A program made the translations under genes and the position numbers. The notes under the pieces are model-generated. The model was given only the letters and a program-made list of their open reading frames with translations. It made no database searches and was not told the origin of the DNA. From Paramuribaculum sp. (GTDB taxonomy: Bacteria; Bacteroidota; Bacteroidia; Bacteroidales; Muribaculaceae), in assembly GCA_022511125.1 (NCBI GenBank), contig JAFLSD010000004.1, forward strand, positions 1-64,000: a stretch of 64,000 nucleotides of DNA, written 5' to 3'. This document shows positions 50,792-58,958 of this stretch, one piece after another (positions within the stretch are counted from its first letter, which is position 1; the number at the start of each line of letters is the position of its first letter).

Positions 50792-51357
50792 TGATTGATA
50801 AAATCGCTTATTACTGATTCGGTTTCTTTTATGGCCTTTTCAAGATCGTCGTTTACTATCTTACAATCGAACTTGTCGGCATAAGTCATCTCAAATCTGG
50901 CTTTACCCATTCTTTCTGCGAGGGATTCAAGAGTTTCAGAGCCTCTTTTCTTGAGTCTGTTCATAAGTTCGTCCATGGATGGCGGCTCTATGAAGATTGT
51001 TAACACTCTATCGCCGAAAAGTTTCTTTACATTAATAGCACCTTTTACATCGATATCTAAAATCAAATTTTTGCCTTGGTTGCATTTATTAGTGATTTCG
51101 CTTTTCAAAGTGCCGTAAAAGCGTCCGGGGAAGACTTCTTCATATTCTACGAAAAGATCGCTCATAATCGCTTCGTTAAACTCTTCCTCAGTTAAAAACC
51201 AATAATGCACGCCGTGAGTTTCACCTTCACGGGGAGGACGGTTTGTGGCTGATACCGAAAACTCAACATCGATGTTGCCCCTATTCATGACGGCATCGAT
51301 AATTGTCGATTTGCCGCATCCCGAAGGAGCACTGATAACGATAATTTTACCATTCAT
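50788..51357 (-). CDS. gmk: Guanylate kinase
   Basis: The enzyme phosphorylates GMP to GDP with ATP. The 189-residue protein starts MNGKIIVISAPSGCGKST (P-loop) and shows the GMP-binding motif SATNRPPREGETHGVHYWF. An in-frame ATG at 51372 overlaps yicC; the start at 51357 agrees with the family N-terminus. It lies between yicC and nadD, overlapping nadD by four bases. Confidence 0.96.
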   Translation of the reverse strand: MNGKIIVISAPSGCGKSTIIDAVMNRGNIDVEFSVSATNRPPREGETHGVHYWFLTEEEFNEAIMSDLFVEYEEVFPGRFYGTLKSEITNKCNQGKNLILDIDVKGAINVKKLFGDRVLTIFIEPPSMDELMNRLKKRGSETLESLAERMGKARFEMTYADKFDCKIVNDDLEKAIKETESVISDFINQ

Positions 51358-51361
51358 AATA

Positions 51362-52237
51362 TTAAAGGACATTTAAAACTTGTTCTTTGATCTGTTCGAG
51401 TTCATCTTTCATTTTCACAACAATCTTTTGCATTTCAGCATGATTGCTTTTCGAACCGAGAGTATTGATTTCTCGACCCATTTCCTGAGCTATAAAACCT
51501 AATTTTTTCCCTTGACCGGGATCGGAGTTTATGGTTTCCATGAAATAGTCGAGGTGCTGGCGCAAACGTTGTTTTTCCTCATTAACATCCAACTTTTCGA
51601 TGTAATAAATCATCTCTTGCTCCAAGCGACCTTGATCGATTTCTACGCCTGATAGTTTAGCGAGATTATCGAGAATGCGGGCTCTGATTTTAGGAATTCT
51701 TTCAGCTTCATAACTGTCTACTTCTGCAAGCAAACGTGTGATTTCAGAAATTCTTGCGCTGAAAAAGTCTTTCAATTTTTCCCCCTCCTTCATTCGGAAT
51801 GCCGTGAGTTGATCTGAAGCTACTTCCACGGCTTCTATCAAAGCTGCAGAATCAACATCTTCAAGTTCTTCATGTATTTCAGATTTCAAAACATCCGGCA
51901 GTCGAAGGAATAGCGAATACCAGTCGTTTGGCAGAGGAATATTTAAATTGGCTGAGATTTCTTCAATCTGACTTTTATAAGCGGCTATTATTCCTGAATT
52001 GAATTGAGAAGCAGGGGTTTGAGAATCATTGTCGAGATATACGAATAGTTCTATTTTCCCTCGCAATAATTTCCTTGTCAAGATATTCCTTATCTCATTG
52101 TCTTTCTCTCTGAATAGAGAAGGCATTCTGATGGTGAAGTCCATCTGCTTGCTGTTGAGAGATTTAATCTCAACGGTTATTTTTTTATTATTATTTTCGG
52201 CTGAAGCTTTGCCGAAACCTGTCATCGAAAGAATCAT
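51362..52237 (-). CDS. yicC: YicC family endoribonuclease
   Basis: This 291-residue protein begins MILSMTGFGKASAE, the diagnostic YicC start. Its C-terminal DUF1732 region contains EINTLGSKSNHAEMQKIVVKMK with KDELEQIKEQVLNVL. In E. coli YicC is an RNase that acts on small RNA RyhB. It is the first gene of the yicC-gmk-nadD cluster, transcribed from a promoter divergent to tsaB. Confidence 0.93.
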   Translation of the reverse strand: MILSMTGFGKASAENNNKKITVEIKSLNSKQMDFTIRMPSLFREKDNEIRNILTRKLLRGKIELFVYLDNDSQTPASQFNSGIIAAYKSQIEEISANLNIPLPNDWYSLFLRLPDVLKSEIHEELEDVDSAALIEAVEVASDQLTAFRMKEGEKLKDFFSARISEITRLLAEVDSYEAERIPKIRARILDNLAKLSGVEIDQGRLEQEMIYYIEKLDVNEEKQRLRQHLDYFMETINSDPGQGKKLGFIAQEMGREINTLGSKSNHAEMQKIVVKMKDELEQIKEQVLNVL

Positions 52238-52253
52238 ATTCAGATATTTTTTA

Positions 52254-52261
52254 CAAATATA
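52254..52261 (-). promoter_or_regulatory. yicC-gmk-nadD promoter, -7 element
   Basis: On the minus strand TATATTTG matches TAnnTTTG, about 17 bases before the yicC start; divergent from the box at 52283. Confidence 0.58.
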
Positions 52262-52282
52262 CTATTTAAGACTCAAATAACG

Positions 52283-52290
52283 TAACTTTG
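52283..52290 (+). promoter_or_regulatory. tsaB promoter, -7 element
   Basis: TAACTTTG matches TAnnTTTG, 22 bases before the ATG at 52313. It lies in the short divergent yicC/tsaB region. Confidence 0.6.
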
Positions 52291-52312
52291 CAGATAATTT
52301 TAATTGTTTTGC

Positions 52313-53008
52313 ATGGCTATCATTTTAAATATTGACACAAGCACTGATGTCTGTTCGGTAGCAGTCGGTGGTGACGGCATGATAATCAGTCATTTCGAAG
52401 ATTATGAAGGCAGAAATCATGCCTCTTTGTTAAGTGGTTTCATTAAAGCTTGTCTTGATCGTATCAGTGAGATAGATCTTAAATTGGATGCAGTGGCAGT
52501 ATCAATGGGTCCCGGAAGTTATACGGGCCTTCGTATCGGACTCTCTGAAGTTAAAGGTTTATGCTTTGCGCTGAATATTCCATTAATAGGAGTTAATACC
52601 TTGAAACTTCTAACAACATCGGTAATGTTTTCGGGAAAAGATTTTTCTGATAAGACTCTTTTTTGTCCAATGATCGATGCTCGCAGAATGGAAGTTTTCA
52701 CCGCAATCTATGACGCGGCTCTCGACGAAGTTCTATCACCACAGCCAATGATAATATCCGCTGAGAGTTTTTCAAATTTTCTTGATTCTAATGAGATATG
52801 GTTCTTTGGTAATGGAAGTGACAAAGTCAGAGAAATAATTACATCGCCTAATGCCTCTTTCATTCCCGATATAAAACCTTTAGCAACTGACATGCTCGCT
52901 CTTTCTGAAATGGCATGGATGAAAAAAGAGTTTTTAGATCTTGCCTATTCAACACCATGGTATTTCAAAGATTTTCAATCTACAGTCCCTAAAAATAAAG
53001 TATTTTAG
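52313..53008 (+). CDS. tsaB: tRNA threonylcarbamoyladenosine biosynthesis protein TsaB
   Basis: TsaB is an inactive-homologue partner of TsaD in making t6A37 on ANN-decoding tRNAs. The 231-residue protein has the ASKHA-fold pattern ILNIDTSTDVCSVAV, GRNHASLLSGF and AVSMGPGSYTGLRIGL. A TTG three codons upstream is ignored because the ATG fits the promoter and family start. It is the only plus-strand gene between 37.8 and 56.8 kb. Confidence 0.94.
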   Translation: MAIILNIDTSTDVCSVAVGGDGMIISHFEDYEGRNHASLLSGFIKACLDRISEIDLKLDAVAVSMGPGSYTGLRIGLSEVKGLCFALNIPLIGVNTLKLLTTSVMFSGKDFSDKTLFCPMIDARRMEVFTAIYDAALDEVLSPQPMIISAESFSNFLDSNEIWFFGNGSDKVREIITSPNASFIPDIKPLATDMLALSEMAWMKKEFLDLAYSTPWYFKDFQSTVPKNKVF

Positions 53009-53017
53009 AATCGGTTT

Positions 53018-54340
53018 TTAATCAGATTTGAAAAAAGAATCTTTCTTGAATTTTCGGCTTAGAACTTTTAGTATTAATCCTCGCGTCATAAGATATAGTA
53101 TAAAAGCTAACCAGAGACCATGATTGAATAATGTCCCGGCAGTCAGCAAATACACCCCGAAGAACACGATAGTGGCTCCGATGAGTGACCACAGTAAAGA
53201 TCTGACCTCTGTTACTCCTATAAAAATCCCATCGTATGTAAAGGCTAAGAATGCCGCTAAAGGTATAGTTACAGCCCAAATGTAGTATTCGTTAGACAAG
53301 GATTTTATCGTTAGGTCTGAACACATGAAGCTTATCAGATTCTCTCCGAAAATGAAATATAAGATTGAAAAGATCAAAGACAGGGTAAAAGCTATTTCCA
53401 ACAAAATGCGACACGTGATATGAAACCCCTTCTTGTCGCGAGCGCCTTTATATTTACCACACAAGGCTTCAGCTGAAAAAGCAAATCCGTCGATAAAATA
53501 CGAAAATAGAGTGAATAATTGTAATATAAGTGCATTAACCGCGAGAATTTCAGCACCAAGAGCTGCACCTGCACGAGTGAACCACAAAGTAACTGTCACA
53601 AGACATAAAGTTCTCAAAAAGATATAGATATTTATTCTGAAAAACGAAAAAATATCGCGGTTGAAAATAGCAGAAAACCGAGTTTTCGCATGCTTGCCGT
53701 ATTTTCGGACAATGAATGTGAGGCCTAATAAAAAACCTACCCATTGTGCCGTAAGAGTGCCGACTGCTAGTCCTTCAATTTTCATCTCCAATGAAAAAAC
53801 GCACCAAACACTCAATACTATGTTTATAATATTTACGGCTATAGAGATAATCATCGGACTTTTAGTGTCCTGCATACCCAAAAACCAACCCGTAATGGCG
53901 AACGTGCCTAAAACGGCAGGAGCACCCCAAATCAGAATATTGAAATAATTTACGGCAAGCAAACGTGTTTGCCCTTCAATATCCATGACATTGAGAAGAA
54001 TAATTTTTAGTGGATATGATAGAACAATTAAAAGAATACCGCTACAAATTCCGATGGCCAGAGCCCGATACAGAATGAGAAAAGAATCCCCAATCTTACC
54101 TGCACCGAATTTCTGAGCTGTAAGGCCGCTTGATCCCATCCGGAGAAAGCCGAAAAGCCAATAGACGAGATTGAACATATTGCTCCCTACAGCAATGGCA
54201 CTCACATAAAAAACACTCCCCATATGTCCGGCAATGGTGACATCAGCCATGCCGAGAAGGGGAGTGGTTATATTGGTAATTATAGCAGGAAAGGCTATTG
54301 AAAGAATAGATTTGAATATCAGCTTACGGTTTTCTTGCAT
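53018..54340 (-). CDS. MATE-family efflux transporter (DinF-like)
   Basis: This is a 440-residue, 12-helix multidrug/toxic-compound exporter driven by H+ or Na+. The pattern SIAFPAIITNITTPLLGMADVTIAGHMG and SGLTAQKFGAG is typical of the DinF-like MATE branch. It lies 25 bases downstream of the OPT transporter gene. Substrate cannot be deduced. Confidence 0.92.
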   Translation of the reverse strand: MQENRKLIFKSILSIAFPAIITNITTPLLGMADVTIAGHMGSVFYVSAIAVGSNMFNLVYWLFGFLRMGSSGLTAQKFGAGKIGDSFLILYRALAIGICSGILLIVLSYPLKIILLNVMDIEGQTRLLAVNYFNILIWGAPAVLGTFAITGWFLGMQDTKSPMIISIAVNIINIVLSVWCVFSLEMKIEGLAVGTLTAQWVGFLLGLTFIVRKYGKHAKTRFSAIFNRDIFSFFRINIYIFLRTLCLVTVTLWFTRAGAALGAEILAVNALILQLFTLFSYFIDGFAFSAEALCGKYKGARDKKGFHITCRILLEIAFTLSLIFSILYFIFGENLISFMCSDLTIKSLSNEYYIWAVTIPLAAFLAFTYDGIFIGVTEVRSLLWSLIGATIVFFGVYLLTAGTLFNHGLWLAFILYLMTRGLILKVLSRKFKKDSFFKSD

Positions 54341-54365
54341 AAGCCTTTCCTTCTTTGATTATGCT

Positions 54366-56363
54366 TTAAACTTTGTCTGATTTAGCAGAAAGACTGCTCC
54401 ATACCAGATAGATGATAAGAAGTGCATAAACTACAATACCTAATATTTGATTCAGAGAAGTCGACATTGTATTCTCATACTCGAAACCGGCGAAACGGGT
54501 GAGTGCCGCGAACACGCCGAATAAAGCGCCACCGGCTATCAGACCTGAAGCAATCAGTGTGCCACGGTCTCTTCGAGCATCATTTACATTGTTATCACTA
54601 GATCTCGAGGTCACAAACCAAGCTATAGCACCACCTACCAAGAGAGGAGTATTCAGTTCCATCGGAATGAACATACCCAGACAGAATGCAAGTGCAGGGA
54701 CTCCGAGCCAGTTTAGCAACAAAGCAAGGATAGCACCGGTCATATATAAAATCCAGGGAGTATCGCCACCCATCATTATCGGTTCTATGACTTTGGCCAT
54801 AGCGTTCGCTTGTGGTGCGACCAAGGCATTTTCACCGGTAAAACCGTAAACATTGTTCAAGAGCAATATTACTCCGCCTACGGTAGCAGCGGAAACAAGA
54901 GTTCCTAAAAATTTCCAGCTTTCCTGCTTTTTGGGTGTTGATCCAAGCCAATAACCGATTTTTAGATCCGTCACAAATCCACCGGCCATTGAGAGAGCTG
55001 TACAAACGACTCCTCCGATTACCATAGAAGCTACAATGCCGGAAGTGCCACTGATTCCGACTGCCACAAATATAGCCGACGCTACAATCAAGGTCATAAG
55101 TGTCATTCCCGAAACAGGATTTGTACCTACTATGGCTATGGCATTTGCCGCTACGGTGGTGAAAAGGAAGGCTATAACAGTGACTACAACCCAGGCCACG
55201 AGAGCTTGCCAGAAGTTATGTAGAACGCCGAACCAAAAGAAGAGCATCACTGCTATGAGAGCTATGACAATAAAGAAGACGATATGTTTCATCGAAATAT
55301 CCAATTGCCACCTGATCTGTTTCGGACCCGAACTACCACCTTTAAATTCTTTACCCGCTAATCCGGCTGCTTCTACGATGATACTCCATGATTTTATAAT
55401 ACCGATAATACCGGCCATTGCTATGCCTCCGATACCAATCAGACGCGCATAATCGCTGAAAATCTTTTCAGCCGGCAAAGACATCAAAGTTTCATTGCCG
55501 TAAGTCCCTATTAATGGTATGATTACCCACCACACGAAGGCAGACCCGGCAAAAATGATGAATGCATAACGAAGTCCTACGATATATCCCAAACCTAAAA
55601 GAGCAGCACCAGTATTACAACTGAATATCAATTTAGTTTTAGCTGCAAGAGATGCACCCCAACCTGAAAGGGCAGTTGAAACACTTTCAGCCCACCAACC
55701 GAATGTTGCCACGATATAATCATAGATACCACCGATCAAAGAGGCTATTACTAAGATTTTCGCCTGTCCTTTGCTGTCCGACCCGGACGCTTGACCGCTG
55801 ACAAGCACCTGAGTTGTAGCTGTTGCCTCGGGGAATGGATATTTCCCATGCATATCTTTGACAAAATACTTTCGGAACGGAATAAAGAAAAGTATCCCGA
55901 GAATACCACCCAAAAGTGAACTAAGGAAAATCTTAAAAAAATCTACCGATATTTCAGGATATGCGGATTGGAGAATGAATAATGCAGGAAGAGTAAAGAT
56001 AGCACCTGCTACTATCACACCCGAGCAAGCACCTATCGACTGAATAATTACATTCTGACCTAAAGGATTCTTCTTTTTAAGCGCTCCCGAAAGACCCACC
56101 GCTATAATCGCAATTGGAATGGCAGCTTCAAATACTTGACCCACTTTCAAACCAAGATATGCTGCGGCGGCACTGAAAATGACAGCTAAAATAAGTCCCA
56201 ATGTAACGGAATAAGGAGTGACTTCACGGTAATCATGAGCCGGATGCATCATGGGGCGGTAATGCTCGTCATCTCCTAATTCTCTAAAAGCATTTTCCGG
56301 CATTTCAATTGGATCTTCAGTCGCGAAAATCCGTTTGTCAATAATATCGTTATTCTTGCTCAT
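54366..56363 (-). CDS. OPT-family oligopeptide transporter
   Basis: This 665-residue integral membrane protein has about 14-16 hydrophobic segments. The N-terminal cytosolic region (EMPENAFRELGDDEHYRPMM) is followed by YSVTLGLILAVIFSAAAAYLGLKVGQVFEAAIP and KYPFPEATATTQVL, typical of bacterial OPT transporters that import small peptides. It lies 26 bases downstream of ssb and is followed by the MATE gene. Confidence 0.93.
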   Translation of the reverse strand: MSKNNDIIDKRIFATEDPIEMPENAFRELGDDEHYRPMMHPAHDYREVTPYSVTLGLILAVIFSAAAAYLGLKVGQVFEAAIPIAIIAVGLSGALKKKNPLGQNVIIQSIGACSGVIVAGAIFTLPALFILQSAYPEISVDFFKIFLSSLLGGILGILFFIPFRKYFVKDMHGKYPFPEATATTQVLVSGQASGSDSKGQAKILVIASLIGGIYDYIVATFGWWAESVSTALSGWGASLAAKTKLIFSCNTGAALLGLGYIVGLRYAFIIFAGSAFVWWVIIPLIGTYGNETLMSLPAEKIFSDYARLIGIGGIAMAGIIGIIKSWSIIVEAAGLAGKEFKGGSSGPKQIRWQLDISMKHIVFFIVIALIAVMLFFWFGVLHNFWQALVAWVVVTVIAFLFTTVAANAIAIVGTNPVSGMTLMTLIVASAIFVAVGISGTSGIVASMVIGGVVCTALSMAGGFVTDLKIGYWLGSTPKKQESWKFLGTLVSAATVGGVILLLNNVYGFTGENALVAPQANAMAKVIEPIMMGGDTPWILYMTGAILALLLNWLGVPALAFCLGMFIPMELNTPLLVGGAIAWFVTSRSSDNNVNDARRDRGTLIASGLIAGGALFGVFAALTRFAGFEYENTMSTSLNQILGIVVYALLIIYLVWSSLSAKSDKV

Positions 56364-56389
56364 TGTAGTTCGGTCTTAATGATGATCTG

Positions 56390-56728
56390 TTATTGTTGAG
56401 GGCGAGAAAGAATTTCAAAATTTTCTACTAAAACTTCGGTAGTTCTGTGGGAAATTGCATTTTTGTCTGTCCATGTCCTCGTTCTTAATTTCCCTTCGAC
56501 ATAAAGTTTTGTTCCTTTACGGATATATTTTTCTGCGACTTCGGCTGCACCGTCCCACATAACTAATCGATGCCACTCCGTTCGTTCTGGTACTTCTACT
56601 CCCGAGGTCGTTTTAAAAGCTCTTTCCGTAGTAGCCAGCGTAAAATCCGCTACGGGACGTTTTTCGACATACCGGATATTCGGATCAATTCCTACATTTC
56701 CGATTAAAATAACTTTATTGATGCTCAT
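56390..56728 (-). CDS. ssb: Single-stranded DNA-binding protein, short form without acidic tail
   Basis: This 112-residue OB-fold protein begins MSINKVILIGNVGIDPNIRY and continues through TERAF, WHRLVMWDGAAEVAEKYIRKG, TKLYVEGKLRTRTWTDK and NFEILSR, ending PQQ. Classical SSB has a Gly/Pro linker and an acidic tip ending PF; none is present. The open frame extends 25 codons further upstream but the promoter (56748-56755) and homology place the start at 56728. The OPT and MATE genes follow, so it is in an atypical operon. Confidence 0.9.
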   Translation of the reverse strand: MSINKVILIGNVGIDPNIRYVEKRPVADFTLATTERAFKTTSGVEVPERTEWHRLVMWDGAAEVAEKYIRKGTKLYVEGKLRTRTWTDKNAISHRTTEVLVENFEILSRPQQ

Positions 56729-56747
56729 AATGATTAGTTTATTTTGG

Positions 56748-56755
56748 CAAATATA
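56748..56755 (-). promoter_or_regulatory. ssb promoter, -7 element
   Basis: On the minus strand TATATTTG matches TAnnTTTG, 19 bases before the ssb ATG. This excludes the longer upstream frame. Confidence 0.62.
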
Positions 56756-56808
56756 CATAAAAAAAGAATTTTTTCCTCTCCAAACAGCGAATAAAGTATC
56801 CAAATTAT

Positions 56809-56816
56809 TATTTTTG
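56809..56816 (+). promoter_or_regulatory. -7 element of the beta-propeller gene
   Basis: TATTTTTG matches TAnnTTTG. The transcript would start about 56823, so a GTG at 56816 cannot be the start codon. Confidence 0.55.
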
Positions 56817-56857
56817 TGAAGATAATGAATTTAAGAATTTCAAACAGTCACAACATC

Positions 56858-58174
56858 ATGAGATTTTTCCCAATACCCCTGATCCTTTTAAGTTGTATTT
56901 TACCGTTAGCCCGAACACATGGGCAGACTAAACAATCTTCCCAGCCCAGTGCCGTTTTGTCAAAGAAAGGGGATTCCGTTACTACAAGCGACGGAAAACT
57001 TACGATTGTAAATATAGAACATAAAAGAGGTTTCGGTAAAGATGGATACGATCCGGATATTAAATCGCCAAAATCAGCAGGATTTTCCATAAAAGGAGAC
57101 AAGCTCTATGTCAATTCTCTTGAGGGCTATAAGACTGTTGTTTATGACGGAAAAACAAAAGACAAAATCAAGACTATCCACCATAACTTTAAATCGGGAA
57201 ACGGCGGTTTATGGCTCCCACCGTCCGGTTACTATCCGTTTACTCATTATCCCGGAGGGGAAAAGAAAGCGTTTAGCGGAAAGCCGGTCGAACAAGCGTT
57301 ATCAAAAGACGGAAAATATCTTTTCGTACCCTATTACAGAAGGAACTTTGACTTAAATGCACAAGATCCATCCGCACTTGCTGTTATTGATACTCGCTCT
57401 GATTCTATAGTCCTCATGACCGAAACCGGTCCGCTGCCCAAAATGGTAAAAGTGTCGCACGATGGAAACTTGTTGGCTATAACGCATTGGGGCGATAATA
57501 CCGTAGGTTTTATGGATATTTCTTCCTCTAATCCTCGCGAGTGGAAACATTTACCTCCGGTAACTATTGGTCAAAAACTAAAACTGAACTATAGTTTGAG
57601 TCAGCCGGTGAATCGAGATAATGGTAGTGGTTACGCTCTCAGAGGCACTGTTTTCTTACCTGGTGATTCTATTTTGTTGGTAGGAGGTATGGGAGGACCT
57701 ACGGCTGTTATTGATTTAAAAAAAATGAAATGGATCGGTATGATTCCAGAATTGTCAACCATACGTCACATAGTACTGAGAGGTAATACTCTTTATTTGA
57801 GTAATAACAGAACAGGGGAAGTTTTAAAGGTCCCTGTTTCATCAATTCTCGAGGGTATTAAGGAGAGCAATGGCAGTACGATTCATGTCTCAAATATCAG
57901 AAAAGTAAAAGTTGGTGGAGGTGCCAGAACGTTGGAGGTTACGCCCGACGGCGATTATATCTTTGTGGCCTGTAACACAGCCTCGGCAGTTTATATAGTT
58001 AATGCTGAGGAGATGCAAGTCGTAGGAAACATTAGAGCTGACTCTTATCCAGTAGGACTTGATATATCACCTTCGGGAACAATTTTAGTGACAACTTCAC
58101 AAGGAAGAGGGGGAAGAGGAGGAAATGCGGTCGATTTATTCAGAATCATATATAACGAGCCAGAAATAACATAA
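56858..58174 (+). CDS. Secreted YncE/YVTN-type beta-propeller protein
   Basis: This 438-residue protein has a signal peptide (MRFFPIPLILLSCILPLARTHG) and several blade-like repeats of YVTN/YncE type: GKYLFVPYYRRN, DGNLLAITHWGDNTVGFMD, TPDGDYIFVACNTASAVYIVNAEEM, SPSGTILVTTSQ. It is probably an envelope-exposed scaffold or binding protein; enzymatic activity is not evident. An in-frame ATG at 56825 gives 11 extra residues but lies almost at the predicted transcript start. It is divergent from ssb. Confidence 0.82.
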   Translation: MRFFPIPLILLSCILPLARTHGQTKQSSQPSAVLSKKGDSVTTSDGKLTIVNIEHKRGFGKDGYDPDIKSPKSAGFSIKGDKLYVNSLEGYKTVVYDGKTKDKIKTIHHNFKSGNGGLWLPPSGYYPFTHYPGGEKKAFSGKPVEQALSKDGKYLFVPYYRRNFDLNAQDPSALAVIDTRSDSIVLMTETGPLPKMVKVSHDGNLLAITHWGDNTVGFMDISSSNPREWKHLPPVTIGQKLKLNYSLSQPVNRDNGSGYALRGTVFLPGDSILLVGGMGGPTAVIDLKKMKWIGMIPELSTIRHIVLRGNTLYLSNNRTGEVLKVPVSSILEGIKESNGSTIHVSNIRKVKVGGGARTLEVTPDGDYIFVACNTASAVYIVNAEEMQVVGNIRADSYPVGLDISPSGTILVTTSQGRGGRGGNAVDLFRIIYNEPEIT

Positions 58175-58213
58175 ACAGTTTATTAATTTTGTAAAGTACT
58201 AAAATAAAACAGG

Positions 58214-58239
58214 AGGGAGCGCGCCTCGCGACGTGCTCC
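58214..58239. terminator. Terminator between convergent genes
   Basis: GGGAGCGCG pairs with CGTGCTCCC (one G-T pair) around 8 bases. On the minus strand the arm is followed by TTTTATTTTA, so it likely ends the DUF308 transcript and may also end the propeller gene. Confidence 0.68.
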
Positions 58240-58273
58240 CGCTGTACTCGAAATTTTTATGTGTGTTTTTCGA

Positions 58274-58822
58274 TTACTCCTGTATTTTTGGTCTCATTTC
58301 ATAGCTTAACATCGCTATAGAGAAACCCCAATAGATGAATGCCAATGAAGTGAGAAAACTTATCATCATCATGTTCTGTACCCAGCCGGCTTCGATGAAG
58401 AAAAATCCAATCGCAATCATCAGAATACTATCAATCAATGACAGCCACCAATATTTTCTTCCACCGCTAACTGCGCTAAAGAGCAATCCCATGCCCCAGA
58501 AAATAAATACGATCGCTAAAAAATAAGGGAATACTTCTTCGGAAAGGACAATGCTTCTGACAAGCATGAAGCCTATAAATAAATCGATGACACCACCTAC
58601 TAACCACCAGCCCCATCCACTGCCGCGGTTAGGTCCCGCAGCCTGACATAATTGGACGATACCTGCCAATACAAGCATCCAACCGAATATTTGAGAACTT
58701 ACAGCATAGCCCGCTGCAGGCCAAATCCAATATGCGAAACCGCATATTACCATTAATACGCCAATAAGTAGGACAACCCACCAAGCTTTTGTCTGACCCC
58801 AATAATTGTTTATCGCTTTCAT
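58274..58822 (-). CDS. HdeD-like DUF308 membrane protein
   Basis: This 182-residue protein has six hydrophobic segments (AWWVVLLIGVLMVICGF.., FGWMLVLAGIVQLCQ, IDLFIGFML, FLAIVFIFWGMGLLFSAVS, LIDSILMIAIGFFFIEAG). Internal duplication of a three-helix unit is typical of the HdeD/DUF308 family, linked to acid resistance in E. coli. Its role here is unknown. It is monocistronic, divergent from mutS2. Confidence 0.85.
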   Translation of the reverse strand: MKAINNYWGQTKAWWVVLLIGVLMVICGFAYWIWPAAGYAVSSQIFGWMLVLAGIVQLCQAAGPNRGSGWGWWLVGGVIDLFIGFMLVRSIVLSEEVFPYFLAIVFIFWGMGLLFSAVSGGRKYWWLSLIDSILMIAIGFFFIEAGWVQNMMMISFLTSLAFIYWGFSIAMLSYEMRPKIQE

Positions 58823-58911
58823 AATTTTTAATTTTTTAGTTTCAACGTGAGTTAATATGTTTTAGTTATTTCTATAACACTGGTAGCACTCGTTTTGTTG
58901 ATTAAATTTAT

Positions 58912-58919
58912 TACTTTTG
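58912..58919 (+). promoter_or_regulatory. mutS2 promoter, -7 element
   Basis: TACTTTTG matches TAnnTTTG, 39 bases before the ATG at 58959. Confidence 0.55.
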
Positions 58920-58958
58920 TAAATTAAATTTCCATTTCATCAAAAGGTATTATCCCAT

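Noticed and set aside
53022-53279. Minus-strand open frame inside the MATE gene
   Set aside because: It lies in another frame of the same strand and has no independent start or motif.
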